From NCBI GenBank assembly GCA_007844125.1, contig CM017573.1, positions 11,954,042 through 12,018,041 on the forward strand: a stretch of DNA of 64,000 nt. Reading direction: 5' to 3'. Positions 46,401-59,499 of this stretch are shown here, in pieces (position 1 is the stretch's first letter; every line of letters begins with the position of its first letter). The position numbers and the translations under genes were made by a program. This DNA is from Sinonovacula constricta (lineage: Eukaryota; Mollusca; Bivalvia; Cardiida; Solecurtidae). The notes under the pieces were generated by a model, which saw only the letters and a program-made list of their open reading frames with translations, was not told where the DNA came from and searched no databases.

Positions 46401-46500
46401 NNNNNNNNNNNNNNNNNNNNNNNNNNNNNNNNNNNNNNNNNNNNNNNNNNNNNNNNNNNNNNNNNNNNNNNNNNNNNNNNNNNNNNNNNNNNNNNNNNNN
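46401..46500. other. Assembly gap (100 N)
   Basis: Exactly 100 N, the usual placeholder for a gap of unknown size, sitting at the left edge of the satellite array. The true array length and the left junction are therefore unknown. Confidence 0.99.
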
Positions 46501-49500
46501 GTCACCATGTGTTTGTTAGGTCTGTGCATTTTTCACCATGTGTTTGTTAGTCTGTTGCAGTTGTCACCATGTGTTTGTTAGTCTATTGCATTTGTCACCA
46601 TGGTTGGTTTTAGTCTATTGCATTTGTTACATGTGTTTGTTAGTCTGTTGCATTTGTCACCATGTGTTTGTTAGTCTATTGCTTGTCACCAATGTGTTTG
46701 TTAGTCTATTGCATTTGTCACCATGCGTTGTAGTCTGTTGCATTTGTCAAGGTTGTTAGTAGATGAATTGTCACCATGGTGTTTGTATGTAATGTTGTTT
46801 GGTTTTTTTTTTTTGTTTTTGTCACCTGTTTTTTCACCAGTTGTCTGTTGCATTTGTCACCATGTGTTTGTTAGTCTGTTGCATTTGTCACCATGTGTTT
46901 GTTAGTCTATTGCATTTGTCACCATGGTTTGTTAGTCTGTTGCATTTGTCACCATGTGTTTGTTAGTCTGTTGCATTTGTCACCATGTGTTTGTTAGTCT
47001 GTTGCATTTGTCACCATGTGTGTTTGTTAGTCTGTTGCATTTGTCACCATGTGTTTGTTAGTCTGTTGCATTTGTCACCATGTGTTTGTTAGTCTGTTGC
47101 ATTTGTCACCATGTGTTTGTAGTCTATTGCATTTGTCACCATGTGTTTGTTAGTCTATGAATGTCACCATGTGTTTGTTAGTCTGTTGCATTGTCACCAT
47201 GGTTTGTTCGTCTGTTGAATTTGTTCACCATGTGTTTGTAGTCTATTGCATTTGTCACCATGTGTGTGTTAGTCTGTTTGCATTTGTCCCCATGCGTTTG
47301 TTAGTCTGTTGCATTGTCACCATGTGTTTGTTAGTCTGTTGCATTTGTCACCATGTGTTTGTTAGTCTGTTCATTTGTTACCATTGTTTGTTAGTCTATT
47401 GCATTTGTCACCATGTGTTTGTTAGTCTATTGCATTTGTCACCATGTGTTTTGTTAGTCTGTTGCATTTGTCACCATGTGTTTGTTAGTCTATTGCATTT
47501 GTCACCATGCGTTTGTTAGTCTGTTGCATTTGTCACCATGTGTTTGTTAGTCTATTGCATTTGTCACCATGTGTTTGTTAGTCTGCTGCATTTGTTACCA
47601 TGTGTTTGTTAGTCTATTGCATTTGTTACCATGTGTTTGTTAGTCTATTGCATTTGTCACCATGTGTTTGTTAGTCTGTTGAATTTGTCACCATGTGTTT
47701 GTTAGTCTGTTGCATTTGTTACCATGTGTTTGTTAGTCTGTTGCATTTGTTACCATGCGTTTGTTAGTCTGTTGCATTTGTCACCATGTGTTTGTTAGTC
47801 TGTTGCATTTGTCACCATGTGTTTGTTAGTCTGTTTCATTTGTTACCATGTGTTTGTTAGTCTATTGCATTTGTCACCATGTGTTTGTTAGTCTATTGCA
47901 TTTGTCACCATGTGTTTGTTAGTCTGTTGCATTTGTCACCATGTGTTTGTTAGTCTGTTGCATTTGTCACCATGTGTTTGTTAGTCTGTTGCATTTGTCA
48001 CCATGTGTTTGTTAGTCTATTGCATTTGTCACCATGTGTTTGTTAGTCTGTTGCATTTGTCACCATGTGTTTGTTAGTCTGTTGCATTTGTCACCATGTG
48101 TTTGTTAGTCTGTTGCATTTGTCACCATGTGTTTGTTAGTCTGTTGCATTTGTCACCATGTGTTTGTTAGTCTGTTGCATTTGTCACCATGTGTTTGTTA
48201 GTCTATTGCATTTGTCACCATGTGTTTGTTAGTCTGTTGCATTTGTCACCATGTGTTTGTTAGTCTGTTGCATTTGTCACCATGTGTTTGTTAGTCTGTT
48301 GCATTTGTCACCATGTGTTTGTTAGTCTGTTGCATTTGTCACCATGTGTTTGTTAGTCTGTTGCATTTGTCACCATGTGTTGGTTAGTCTGTTGCATTTG
48401 TCACCATGTGTTTGTTAGTCTGTTGCATTTGTCACCATGTGTTTGTTAGTCTATTGCATTTGTCACCATGTGTTTGTTAGTCTATTGCATTTGTCACCAT
48501 GCGTTTGTTAGTCTGTTGCATTTGTCACCATGTGTTTGTTAGTCTGATTGCATTTGTCACCATGTGTTTGTTAGTCTGTTGCATTTGTCACCATGTGTTT
48601 GTTAGTCTGTTGCATTTGTCACCATGTGTTTGTTAGTCTATTGCATTTGTCACCATGTGTTTGTTAGTCTGTTGCATTTGTCACCATGTGTTTGTTAGTC
48701 TGTTGCATTTGTCACCATGTGTTTGTTAGTCTGTTGCATTTGTCACCATGTGTTTGTTAGTCTGTTGCATTTGTCACCATGTGTTTGTTAGTCTGTTGCA
48801 TTTGTCACCATGTGTTTGTTAGTCTGTTGCATTTGTCACCATGTGTTTGTTAGTCTGTTGCATTTGTCACCATGGTTTGTTAGTCTGTTGCATTTGTCAC
48901 CATGTGTTTGTTAGTCTGTTGCATTTGTCACCATGTGTTTGTTAGTCTGTTGCATTTGTCACCATGTGTTTGTTAGTCTGTTGCATTTGTCACCATGTGT
49001 TTGTTAGTCTGTTGCATTTGTCACCATGTGTTTGTTAGTCTATTGCATTTGTCACCATGTGTTTGTTAGTCTGTTGCATTTGTCACCATGTGTTTGTTAG
49101 TCTGTTGCATTTGTCACCATGTGTTTGTTAGTCTGTTGCATTTGTCACCATGTGTTTGTTAGTCTATTGCATTTGTCACCATGTGTTTGTTAGTCTATTG
49201 CATTTGTCACCATGTGTTTGTTAGTCATTTGTCACCATGTGTTAGTTGCATTTGTCACCATGTGTTTGTTAGTCTGTTGCATTTGTCACCATGTGTTTGT
49301 TAGTCTGTTGCATTTGTCACCATGTGTTTGTTAGTCTGTTGCATTTGTCACCATGTGTTTGTTAGTCTGTTGCATTTGTCACCATGTGTTTGTTAGTCTG
49401 TTGCATTTGTCACCATGTGTTTGTTAGTCTGTTGCATTTGTCACCATGTGTTTGTTAGTCTGCATTTGTCACCATGTGTTTGTTAGTCTATTGCATTTGT

Positions 49501-52500
49501 CACCATGTGTTTGTTAGTCTATTGCATTTGTCACCATGTGTTTGTTAGTCTGTTGCATTTGTCACCATGTGTTTGTTAGTCTGTTGCATTTGTCACCATG
49601 TGTTTGTTAGTCTTGCATTTGTCACCATGTGTTTGTTAGTCTATTGCATTTGTCACCATGTGTTTGTTAGTCTGTTGCATTTGTCACCATGTGTTTGTTA
49701 GTCTGTTGCATTTGTCACCATGTGTTTGTTAGTCTGTTGCATTTGTCACCATGTGTTTGTTAGTCTATTGCATTTGTCACCATGTGTTTGTTAGTCTATT
49801 GCATTTGTCACCATGTGTTTGTTAGTCTGTTGCATTTGTCACCATGTGTTTGTTAGTCTGTTGCATTTGTCACCATGTGTTTGTTAGTCTGTTGCATTTG
49901 TCACCATGTGTTTGTTAGTCTATTGCATTTGTCACCATGTGTTTGTTAGTCTGCTGCATTTGTCACCATGTGTTTGTTAGTCTATTGCATTTGTCACCAT
50001 GCGTTTGTTAGTCTGTTGCATTTGTCACCATGTGTTTGTTAGTCTGTTGCATTTGTCACCATGTGTTTGTTAGTCTATTGCATTTGTCACCATGTGTTTG
50101 TTAGTCTATTGCATTTGTCACCATGTGTTTGTTAGTCTGTTGCATTTGTCACCATGTGTTTGTTAGTCTGTTGCATTTGTCACCATGTGTTTGTTAGTCT
50201 GTTGCATTTGTCACCATGTGTTTGTTAGTCTATTGCATTTGTCACCATGTGTTTGTTAGTCTATTGCATTTGTCACCATGTGTTTGTTAGTCTATTGCAT
50301 TTGTCACCATGTGTTTGTTAGTCTGTTGCATTTGTCACCATGTGTTTGTTAGTCTGTTGCATTTGTCACCATGTGTTTGTTAGTCTATTGCATTTGTCAC
50401 CATGTGTTTGTTAGTCTATTGCATTTGTCACCATGTGTTTGTTAGTCTGTTGCATTTGTCACCATGTGTTTGTTAGTCTGTTGCATTTGTCACCATGTGT
50501 TTGTTAGTCTGTTGCATTTGTCACCATGTGTTTGTTAGTCTATTGCATTTGTCACCATGTGTTTGTTAGTCTATTGCATTTGTACCATGTGTTTGTTAGT
50601 CTGTTGCATTTGTGCACCATGTCTGTGTTGTTAGTCTATTGCATTTGTCACCATGTGTTGTTAGTCTATTGAAATTTGTCACCATTGTGCGTTTGTTAGT
50701 CTGTTGCATTTGTCACCATGCTGTTTGTTTAGTCTATTGCATTTGTCACCATGCCTGTTTGTTAAGCTGTTGCATTTGTCACCATGTGTTTGTTGTCTGT
50801 TGCATTTGTCACATGTGTTTGTTAGGTCTATTGCATTTGTCACCATGTGTTTGTTAGTCTATTGCATTTGTCCACCATGCGTTTGTTAGTCTGTTGCATT
50901 TGTCACCATGTGTTTTGTTAGTCTGTTGCATTGTCACCAGGTGTTTGTTTAGTCTGTTGCATTTGTCACCATGTGTTTGTTAGTCTGTTGCATTTGTCAC
51001 CATGTGTTTGTTAGTCTGTTGCAATTTGGTCACCATGTGTTTGTTAGTCTGTTGCATTTGTCACCATGTGTTTGTTAGTCTGTTGCATTTGTCACCATGT
51101 GTTTGTTAGTCTGTTGCATTTGTCACCATGTGTTTGTTAGTCTGTTGCATTTGTCACCATGTGTTGTTAGTCTATTGCATTTGTCACCATGTGTTTGTTA
51201 GTCTATTGCATTTGTCACCATGTGTTTGTTAGTCTGTTGCATTTGTCACCATGTGTTTGTTAGTCTGTTGCATTTGTCACAATGTGTTTGTTAGTCTGTT
51301 GCATTTTGTCACCATGTGTTTGTTAGTCTATTGCATTTGTCACCATGTGTAGTTTGGTTAGTCTATTGCACTTTGTCAACCAGGTTGTTGTCTTATGCAA
51401 ATTTGTCACCATGTGTTTGTTAGTCTGTTGCATTTGTCACCATGTGTTTGTTAGTCTATTGAATTTGTCACCATGTGTTTGTTAGTCTATTGCATTTGTC
51501 ACCATGTGTTTGTTAGTCTGTTGCATTTGTAACCATGTGTTTGTAGTCTATTGCATTGTCACCATGTGTTTGTAGTCTGTTGCATTTGTCACCATGTGTT
51601 TGTTAGTCTATTGCATTTGTCACCATGTGTTTGTTAGTCAGTATTGCATTGTCACCATGTGTTGTTTAGTCTATTGCATTTGTCACCATGCGTTTGTTAG
51701 TCTGTTGCATTTGTCACCATGTGTTTGTTAGTCTGTTGCATTTGTCACCATGTGTTTGTTAGTCTGTTGCATTTGTCACCATGTGTTTGTTAGTCTGTTG
51801 AATTTGTCACCATGTGTTTGTTAGTCTGTTGCATTTGTCACCATGTGTTTGTTAGTCTGTTGCATTTGTCCACCATGTGTTTGGTAGTCTATTGCATTGT
51901 ACCATGTGTTTGTTTAGTCTATTGCATTTGTCACCATGTGTTTGTTAGTTGTTGCATTTGTCACCATGTGTTTGTTAGTCTGTTGCATTTGTCACCATGT
52001 GTTTGTTAGTCTGTTGCATTTGTCACCATGGTTTGTTAGTCTGTTGCATTTGTCACCATGTGTTTGTTAGTCGATTGCATTTGTCACCATGTGTTTGTTA
52101 GTCTGTTGCATTTGTTCACCATGTGTTTGTTAGTCTGTTGCATTTGTCACCATGTGTTTGTTAGTCTGTTGCATTTGTCACCATTGTTTGTTAGTCTATT
52201 GCATTTGTCACCATGTGTTGTTAGTCTGTTGCATTTGTTACCTGATGGTTTTGTTAGTCTATTGCATTTGTTACCATGCTGTTTTGGTAGTCTATTGCAT
52301 CTTGTTACCATGTGTTTGTTAGTCTGTTGCATTTGTTCACCATGTGTTTGTTAGTCTATTGGCATTTGTCACCATGATGTTTGTTAGTCTATTGAATTTG
52401 TCACCTACTGTGTTTGTTAGTCTAGTGCATTTGTCACCCATGTGTTTGTTAGTCTAGTTGAATTTGTCACCATGTGTTTGTTAGTACTGTTGGACCTTTG

Positions 52501-55379
52501 TCCACCAATGTGGTTTGTTAGTCTGATTGCATTTGTCACCATGTGTTTGGTGTAGTCTAGTTGCATTTGTCACCATGTGTTTGTTAGTCTAGTTGCATTT
52601 GTCACCGATGCGTGTGTTAGTCTGTTGCCAGTTGTCACCATGTGTTTGTTAGTCTATTGCATTTGTCACCACTGTGTTTGTGAGTCTAGCTGCATTTGTT
52701 ACCATGTGTTTGTTTAGTCCTAGTGCATTTGTTACCAATGTGTTTGTTAGTCTACTGCATTTGTCACCATGTTTGGTTTGTTAGTCTGTTGCATTTGTCA
52801 CCATGTTTGTTAGTCTGTGCATTTGTCACCATGTTAGTGTGCATGTCACCATGTGTTTGTTAGTCTGTTGCATTTGTCACCATGTGTTGGTTAGTCTGTT
52901 GCATTTGTCACCATGTGTTTGTTAGTCTATTGCATTTGTCACCATGTGTTTGTTAGTCTATTGCATTTGTCACCATGTGTTTGTTTAGTCTATTGCATTT
53001 GTCACCATGCGTTTGTTAGTCTGTTGCATTTGTCACCATGTGTTTGTTAGTCTGTTGCATTTGTCACCATGTGTTTGTTAGTCTGTTGCATTTGTCACCA
53101 TGTGTTTGTTAGTCTGTTGCATTTGTCACCATGTGTTTGTTAGTCTGTTGCATTTGTCACCATGTGTTTGTTAGTCTATTGAATTTGTCACCATGTGTTT
53201 GTTAGTCTATTGCATTTGTCACCATGCGTTTGTTAGTCTGTTGCATTTGTCACCATGTGTTTGTTAGTCTGTTGCATTTGTCACCATGTGTTTGTTAGTC
53301 TGTTGCATTTGTCACCATGTGTTTGTTAGTCTGTTGCATTTGTCACCATGTGTTTGTTAGTCTATTGAATTTGTCACCATGTGTTTGTTAGTCTATTGCA
53401 TTTGTCACCATGTGTTTGTTAGTCTATTGAATTTGTCACCATGTGTTTGTTAGTCTGTTGCATTTGTCACCATGTGTTTGTTAGTCTGTTGCATTTGTCA
53501 CCATGTGTTTGTTAGTCTATTGCATTTGTCACCATGTGTTTGTTAGTCTGTTGCATTTGTCACCATGTGTTTGTTAGTCTGTTGCATTTGTCACCATGCG
53601 TTTGTTAGTCTGTTGCATTTGTCACCATGTGTTTGTTAGTCTGTTGAATTTGTCACCATGTGTTTGTTAGTCTGTTGCATTTGTTACCATGTGTTTGTTA
53701 GTCTGTTGCATTTGTCACCATGCGTTTGTTAGTCTGTTGCATTTGTCACCATGTGTTTGTTAGTCTGTTGCATTTGTCACCATGTGTTTGTTAGTCTGTT
53801 GCATTTGTCACCATGTGTTTGTTAGTCTATTGCATTTGTCACCATGTGTTTGTTAGTCTATTGCATTTGTCACCATGTGTTTGTTAGTCTATTGAATTTG
53901 TTTCACCATGTGTTTGTTAGTCTGTTGCATTTGTCACCATGTGTTTGTTAGTCTGTTGCATTTGTCACCATGTGTTTGTTAGTCTTGCATTTGTCACCAT
54001 GTGTTTGTTAGTCTATTGCATTTGTCACCATGGTTTGTTAGTCTGTTGCATTTGTCACCATGTGTGTTAGTCTATTGCATTTGTCACCATGTGTTTGTTA
54101 GTCTGTGCATTTGTCACCATGTGTTTGTTAGTCTGTTGCATTTGTCACCATGTGTTTGTTAGTCTTGCATTTGTCACCATGTGTTTGTTAGTCTGTTGCA
54201 TTTGTCACCATGTGTTTGTTAGTCTGTTGCATTTGTCACCATGTGTTTGTTAGTCTGTTGCATTTGTCACCATGTGTTTGTTAGTCTGTTGCATTTGTCA
54301 CCATGTGTTTGTTAGTCTGTTGCATTTGTCACCATGTGTTGGTTAGTCTGTTGCATTTGTCACCATGTGTTTGTTAGTCTGTTGCATTTGTCACCATGTG
54401 TTTGTTAGTCTGTTGCATTTGTCACCATGTGTTTGTTAGTCTGTTGCATTTGTCACCATGTGTTTGTTAGTCTGTTGCATTTGTCCATGTGTTTGTTAGT
54501 CTGTTGCATTTGTCACCATGGTTTGTTAGTCTGTTGCATTTGTCACCATGTGTTTGTTAGTCTGTTGCATTTGTCACCATGTTTTGTTAGTCTGTTGCAT
54601 TTGTCACCATGTGTTTGTTAGTCTGTTGCATTTGTCACCATGTGTTTGTTAGTCTGTTGCATTTGTCACCATGTGTTTGTTAGTCTTTTGCATTTGTCAC
54701 CATGTGTTTGTTAGTCTGTTGCATTTGTCACCATGTGTTTGTTAGTCTGTTGCATTTGTCACCATGTGTTTGTTAGTCTGTTGCATTTGTCACCATGTGT
54801 TTGTTAGTCTATTGCATTTGTCACCATGTGTTTGTTAGTCTATTGCATTTGTCACCATGTGTTTGTTAGTCTGTTGCATTTGTCACCATGTTTGTTAGTT
54901 GCATTTGTCACCATGTGTTTGTTAGTCTATTGCATTTGTCACCATGTTTGTTAGTCTGTTGCATTTGTCACCATGTGTTTGTTAGTCTGTTGCATTTGTC
55001 ACCATGTGTTTGTTAGTCTGTTGCATTTGTCACCATGTGTTGGTTAGTCTGTTGCATTTGTCACCATGTGTTTGTTAGTCTGTTGCATTTGTCACCATGT
55101 GTTTGTTAGTCTGTTGCATTTGTCACCATGTGTTTGTTAGTCTATTGCATTTGTCACCATGTGTTTGTTAGTCTATTGCATTTGTCACCATGTGTTTGTT
55201 AGTCTATTGCATTTGTCACCATGTGTTTGTTAGTCTGTTGCATTTGTCACCATGTGTTTGTTAGTCTGTTGCATTTGTCACCATGTGTTTGTTAGTCTAT
55301 TGCATTTGTCACCATGTGTTTGTTAGTCTATTGCATTTGTCACCATGTGTTGGTTAGTCTGTTGCATTTGTCACCATGT
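46501..55379 (+). repeat. 31-bp satellite array, about 286 units
   Basis: Head-to-tail copies of a 31-bp unit containing CACCATGTGTTTGTTAGTC then TGTTGCATTTGT. The commonest variant is TCTGTTG against TCTATTG; a rarer one is CATGCGTTT. The core (47520-50580, and 52850-55379) is almost uniform, while 46501-47500 and 50580-52850 carry many single-base indels. The array runs into an AC repeat on the right and an N gap on the left. All reading frames through it are artefacts. No spacers are present, so it is not CRISPR-like. Confidence 0.99.
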
Positions 55380-55415
55380 GTACACACAACACACACACAC
55401 ACGCACGCACGCACG

Positions 55416-55456
<41 letters not shown>
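55376..55456 (+). repeat. (AC)n/(GC)n microsatellite at satellite edge
   Basis: ACACAC with CGCACGCACGC interruptions, directly abutting the last satellite unit (CATGTGTACACACA). Confidence 0.95.
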
Positions 55457-55458
<2 letters not shown>

Positions 55459-55459
55459 T

Positions 55460-56020
55460 TCCTTATGAGTTTCTCAAATGCAAGCAATGAAGAAAACATA
55501 TCTATTTAAATAAAAAAAATGTCCAAGCGCTGACATTTTCTTGTAAAGGTTTTGACAGTAGTGACGTCTGTGTTAAATAATGTCCGTATGTTTAAAAGAG
55601 AGAGAGAGGAATTGATAGCTTTTAAGTCCATGCATCTACATTTAAATGCCCTTCCATTTATTGCAATGGCTATTGTCTATACTTATTCCATTAAATGGCG
55701 TATAACATACATGTTTACTTATCTGTTGGTCGATTTTTTTTTGTGTGTGTAGAGTATCTAAACGCAATGTGTTTTAAAATCACATATTATACAAGGATAT
55801 TTTAAATAATTCTTTTAAGTGTTATTGCTTTTTTTTCTTTTGACATCCTTTTTCAAATATAATTAAACTTTTAAGAAAATTTCAGCGTGAGTTTCTTGTT
55901 ATATTTTTATTTCTAAAATGCGAGCATGTCTTTAATGTTAAGACATGTCTAGCTAATTTCATTACATCCAATTTCTTCAACTGGTCATAAAACAAAGTAA
56001 TTATGATTAAAGTCTTATCT
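55460..56020. other. No gene seen
   Basis: AT-rich spacer; the 66-codon frame at 55552 has no domain. Confidence 0.4.
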
Positions 56021-56023
56021 ACA

Positions 56024-56245
56024 GGGCCTGGTAGTGCAATCGGTATGGCGCCTGTTCCAGTAACGAGAGGCCCCTGGTTCGATCCCGCGCCGCGACATAG
56101 AAAAGTTGTTCAAAATGGTATGGGCATAGTTTCATTGCAACCAATCAAGCAAATTTATGGGTAGTGCCTCGACTGGGTGACCAGGCGCCAGAATAATGTG
56201 ACTGGGTGTGGTTTTATTCCTGTTACCTGTATACAATAAATTGCA
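56024..56245 (+). mobile_element. tRNA-derived SINE (family 1), diverged copy
   Basis: The tRNA-like head has A box TAGTGCAATCGG and B box GGTTCGATCCC and ends at GCCGCGACATA. The body GTGACTGGGTGTGGTTTTAT matches the 12.3-kb copy. Homology fades after about 56230 and the usual ACGATAAACCC tail is missing, so it is 3'-truncated or has another tail. More decayed than the 12.3-kb copy. Confidence 0.85.
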
Positions 56246-56249
56246 TACA

Positions 56250-57300
56250 AAGACGTAACATTATCAACAACGTTGTTCCCTACAAAGACTGCATGGTTTC
56301 TGCATTGAAATTACCTGCATACATGTTGAATTTGAAGGTATGCACGTAAAATACCAGAAATATATACACAGTTATGGACCCTACCTTTGACCCAAGCAGT
56401 CAACAGACGAGATTTACTTTGAAAGCTTGATATTTTTAAACTTAAATGAATGTGTGTTTTTTACAACTCTACCCTTTTACCTGGGATGCATTCCCCACCC
56501 CTCCCTGGATCCGTCCCTGGGAGGAGACAGAACTATATATGTTTCAAATTGACGCCGTCTCGTAATACCTAAAATTAAACTACATTTTATTTAGACGTTG
56601 TCCACATATTTATGTTTATCTTATTTATTTTTTTAATTTCTAGAGCGAAGTTCTTGTTTTTATATTTCTAGAGCGAAGTTCTTTCTCAGTTGATCGCAGG
56701 TTTTAGCCCTTTACTTGCTGGAAACAATTTGGGTAATGTTTATTGTTAATAGTCTGGATGGTGTTTTCAGCAAATAAAGGATAAATGTATTACATATTTT
56801 ACCTTTTACATATTGTTTAATAAAGTTACAATATCGGAATGGACAAGTCACAAAAACTTATGTTGAATGGTTTTCGCCTATTTCCCGAGTTCAAAACAGG
56901 CCAATGACCTAGTCTTAATGAATTCTGGTACTGATATTATGCAAATAACCAATCGATCCATTAATAGAAAAACGCCGACAGTATTACTTATAAATACCCA
57001 CAGGCCATCCTGCTTATATAGGAAGATATTAAATTAATTACTTGCTTACGAATGGGCTTTGTTTATAAATCACGGAAGTCTGTTATGGGGAAAAAATCGA
57101 CACAATTCAGTAAATATTATTCGCTGCTTATGGGAATCGAATTTACAGAATTCAGTTGCATTTTAGATTGGTAAGTGGTGCGCTTAATTTCTCCTTGTTT
57201 TTCATTCTTTTTTTTCATAATACCTGCTCATTGAATATGCAAACCATGTTGTGGCGTGCAGAATTATTGATGTGCGCATAGAGTGTTGATTACAATATTT
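56250..57300. other. No gene seen
   Basis: AT-rich; a short duplicated phrase TCTAGAGCGAAGTTCTT occurs at about 56639 and 56668. Nothing else noticed. Confidence 0.4.
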
Positions 57301-57313
57301 AAGTGCCTTCCTG

Positions 57314-57598
57314 GGATGGGATGGGATTTGCCGGAATTTTTACCGCTACTCTGCAGTGACATTTCTATTATTCTAGCACAGGGGCACTTATGAGGTGCCC
57401 ATGAGACTGAACACGGTCGGTCGGTTATACTGACACCGACGAGTCAGGCGTAATGCTGTCCCCTTAGTCCCGAGCGTTAGAAGGGAAGCCACTACTACCA
57501 ACTTTAAATTCTTTGGTTTGACCCGGCCGGGGTTTGAACCCGCGATGCTCCCTGATCCGCAAGCCGACGCTCTACCAATTGAGCTATTGCGGTTAGTT
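57314..57598 (-). mobile_element. tRNA-derived SINE (family 2) with 10-bp TSD
   Basis: On the minus strand the head reads CGCAATAGCTCAATTGGTAG then AGCGTCGGCTTGCGGATC, with B box GGGTTCAAACCCC, a good tRNA-like fold. The body contains CCAAAGAATTTAAAGTTGG and TAGTAGTGG and ends at a GGCAAATCCCATCCCATCCC tail. TGCCTTCCTG flanks both ends (57304-57313 and 57599-57608). A second copy is at 59225. Confidence 0.88.
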
Positions 57599-57599
57599 T

Positions 57600-57854
57600 G
57601 CCTTCCTGTATTTAATATTTCAAACTTAAACAACTGTAATATTAACTGTTAAGTGCATCATAAGCCTGTTCTACATGATAATAACAAGGCATATTTTAAT
57701 GTATCTTGTGACAATGTAAACATTCAGTTGTTAAACACGGAGTGACTACACATTTCCCAGCACAAACTAGCGTGCACCCAACGTAGCAGTAGCTGTGTAC
57801 TGTATTGCAATTATTTATTGAAATATGATTTACTTAAGACATTGTCCTAATATC
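57600..57854. other. No gene seen
   Basis: AT-rich spacer between a SINE and the 88-bp minisatellite. Confidence 0.4.
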
Positions 57855-58740
57855 ATCCACTCTGCAGTAAATCTAATATTTTATTGAGAATATTACTAAC
57901 CTGGGATACGTATTTTTCTAGTATTGTTACTACCATTCAGTACCTCACTCTGCAGTAAATCTAATATTTTATTGAGAATATTACTAACCTGGAATACGTA
58001 TTTTTCTAGTATGGTTACTACCATTCAGTACCTCACTCTGCAGTAAATCTAATATTTTATTGAGAATATTACTAACCTGGGATACGTATTTTTCTAGTAT
58101 TGTTACTACCATTCAGTACCTCACTCTGCAGTAAATCTAATATTTTATTGAGAATATTACTAACCTGGAATACGTATTTTTCTAGTATGGTTACTACCAT
58201 TCAGTACCTCACTTTGCAGTAAATCTAATATTTTATTGAGAATATTACTAACCTGGGATACGTATTTTTCTAGTATGGTTACTACCATTCTATACCTCTC
58301 TCTGCAGTAAATCTAATATTTTATTGAGAATATTACTAACCTGGGATACGTATTTTTCTAGTATGGTTACTACCATTCAGTACCTCACTCTGCAGTAAAT
58401 CTAATATTTTATTGAGAATATTACTAACCTGGGATACGTATTTTTCTAGTATTGTTACTACCATTCAGAACCTCACTCTGCAGTAAATCTAATCTTTTAT
58501 TCAGAATATTACTAACCTGGGATACGTATTTTTCTAGTATGGTTACTACCATTCAGTACCTCACTCTGCAGTAAATCTAATATTTTGTTGAGAATATTAC
58601 TAACCTGGGATACGTATTTTTCTAGTATGGTTACTACCATTCAGTACCTCACTCTGCAGTAAATCTAATATTTTATTGAGAATATTACTAACCTGGGATA
58701 CGTATTTTTCTAGTATAGTTACTACCATTCAGTACCTCGA
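57855..58740 (+). repeat. 88-bp minisatellite, 10 units
   Basis: The TCTGCAGTAAATCTAATATT phrase starts at 57861, 57949, 58037, 58125, 58213, 58301, 58389, 58477, 58565 and 58653, exactly every 88 bp and without indels. Units differ at a few sites (GGGATACG or GGAATACG; GTATTGTT or GTATGGTT). The array ends sharply at CCTCGAGCG. Confidence 0.97.
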
Positions 58741-58744
58741 GCGT

Positions 58745-59220
58745 AAAACATGTTGACTAAATTTCTGCATGACCAGCGTTTCCTCCATGTATAAGTACGA
58801 GATCCAGTCAAAACCTATGCCGTCCAAAAGACAACTCGTCCACAATACCCTCGCGTCAAGCTAATTTTGATTGTTCTGTTTATATTCTGGTTTTCAATTT
58901 TTGATCCAATTAAAAATTGCAACCACGTGTTTATTTTTACTTAACTCTTTTGTAAACTATTCGAAACTTTTTTTCCATGTCCTTTATACATGCATTTGTT
59001 ATGAATGTGTAGATCAATATTTTTCATGATTGTTCCTCGGTGGTATTTTTTTGTTTTTGTTTGTTTTTTTTTGTTGTTGTTTTGTTGTTTTTGTTTTGTT
59101 ATTGTAGTTGATGCTGGTGTTCTTATTGTTGATGGTTAATGTGTATTTGCATGATGTGTACGTATTTTATTCATGTTTATTATGTATTTTTGCATACTTT
59201 GATGTTTACGTTTCACTTTA
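58745..59220. other. No gene seen
   Basis: It includes a T/G-rich stretch (59047-59105). No open frame of note. Confidence 0.4.
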
Positions 59221-59224
59221 GATA

Positions 59225-59490
59225 GGGATGGGATTGGATTTGCCGGCATTTTTGCCGATACTGTCCAGCGACATTTCTATCATTATAACACAGTGTCACT
59301 TATGAGGTGCCCAGGGACTGAACCTAGCCGGTCTATTATACTGACACCGACGACTCAGGCGTAGAGCTGTCCCATTAGCCCCGAGCCACTACTACCAACT
59401 TTAAAGTCTTTGGTTTGACCCGACCAGGGTTCGAACCAGCAACCTCCCGATCCGCAAGCCGACGCTATACCACCTGAGCTATTGCGGCCG
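59225..59490 (-). mobile_element. tRNA-derived SINE (family 2), second copy
   Basis: It matches 57314-57598 along its length in the same orientation: GCAATAGCTCAGGTGGTATA as A-box region, GGGTTCGAACC within a slightly worn B box, CCAAAGACTTTAAAGTTGG, and the GGCAAATCCAATCCCATCCC tail. The flanks TCACTTTAGATA (left) and TCACATTTAAGATA (right) look like a decayed target-site duplication. A ~19-bp deletion relative to the first copy lies around 59383. Confidence 0.85.
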
Positions 59491-59499
59491 GTCACATTT

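Noticed and set aside
46501..55379. Regular 31-bp repeats resembling a CRISPR array, or Cys/His/Leu-rich repeat proteins
   Set aside because: Units are head to tail with no spacers, and the genome is eukaryotic. The Cys/His/Val/Leu frames arise because 31 bp cycles through all three frames; they break at every indel.
57861..58740. 88-bp repeats as a possible regulatory or RNA gene array
   Set aside because: There are no pol III boxes, hairpin or coding signal; a simple minisatellite explains it.
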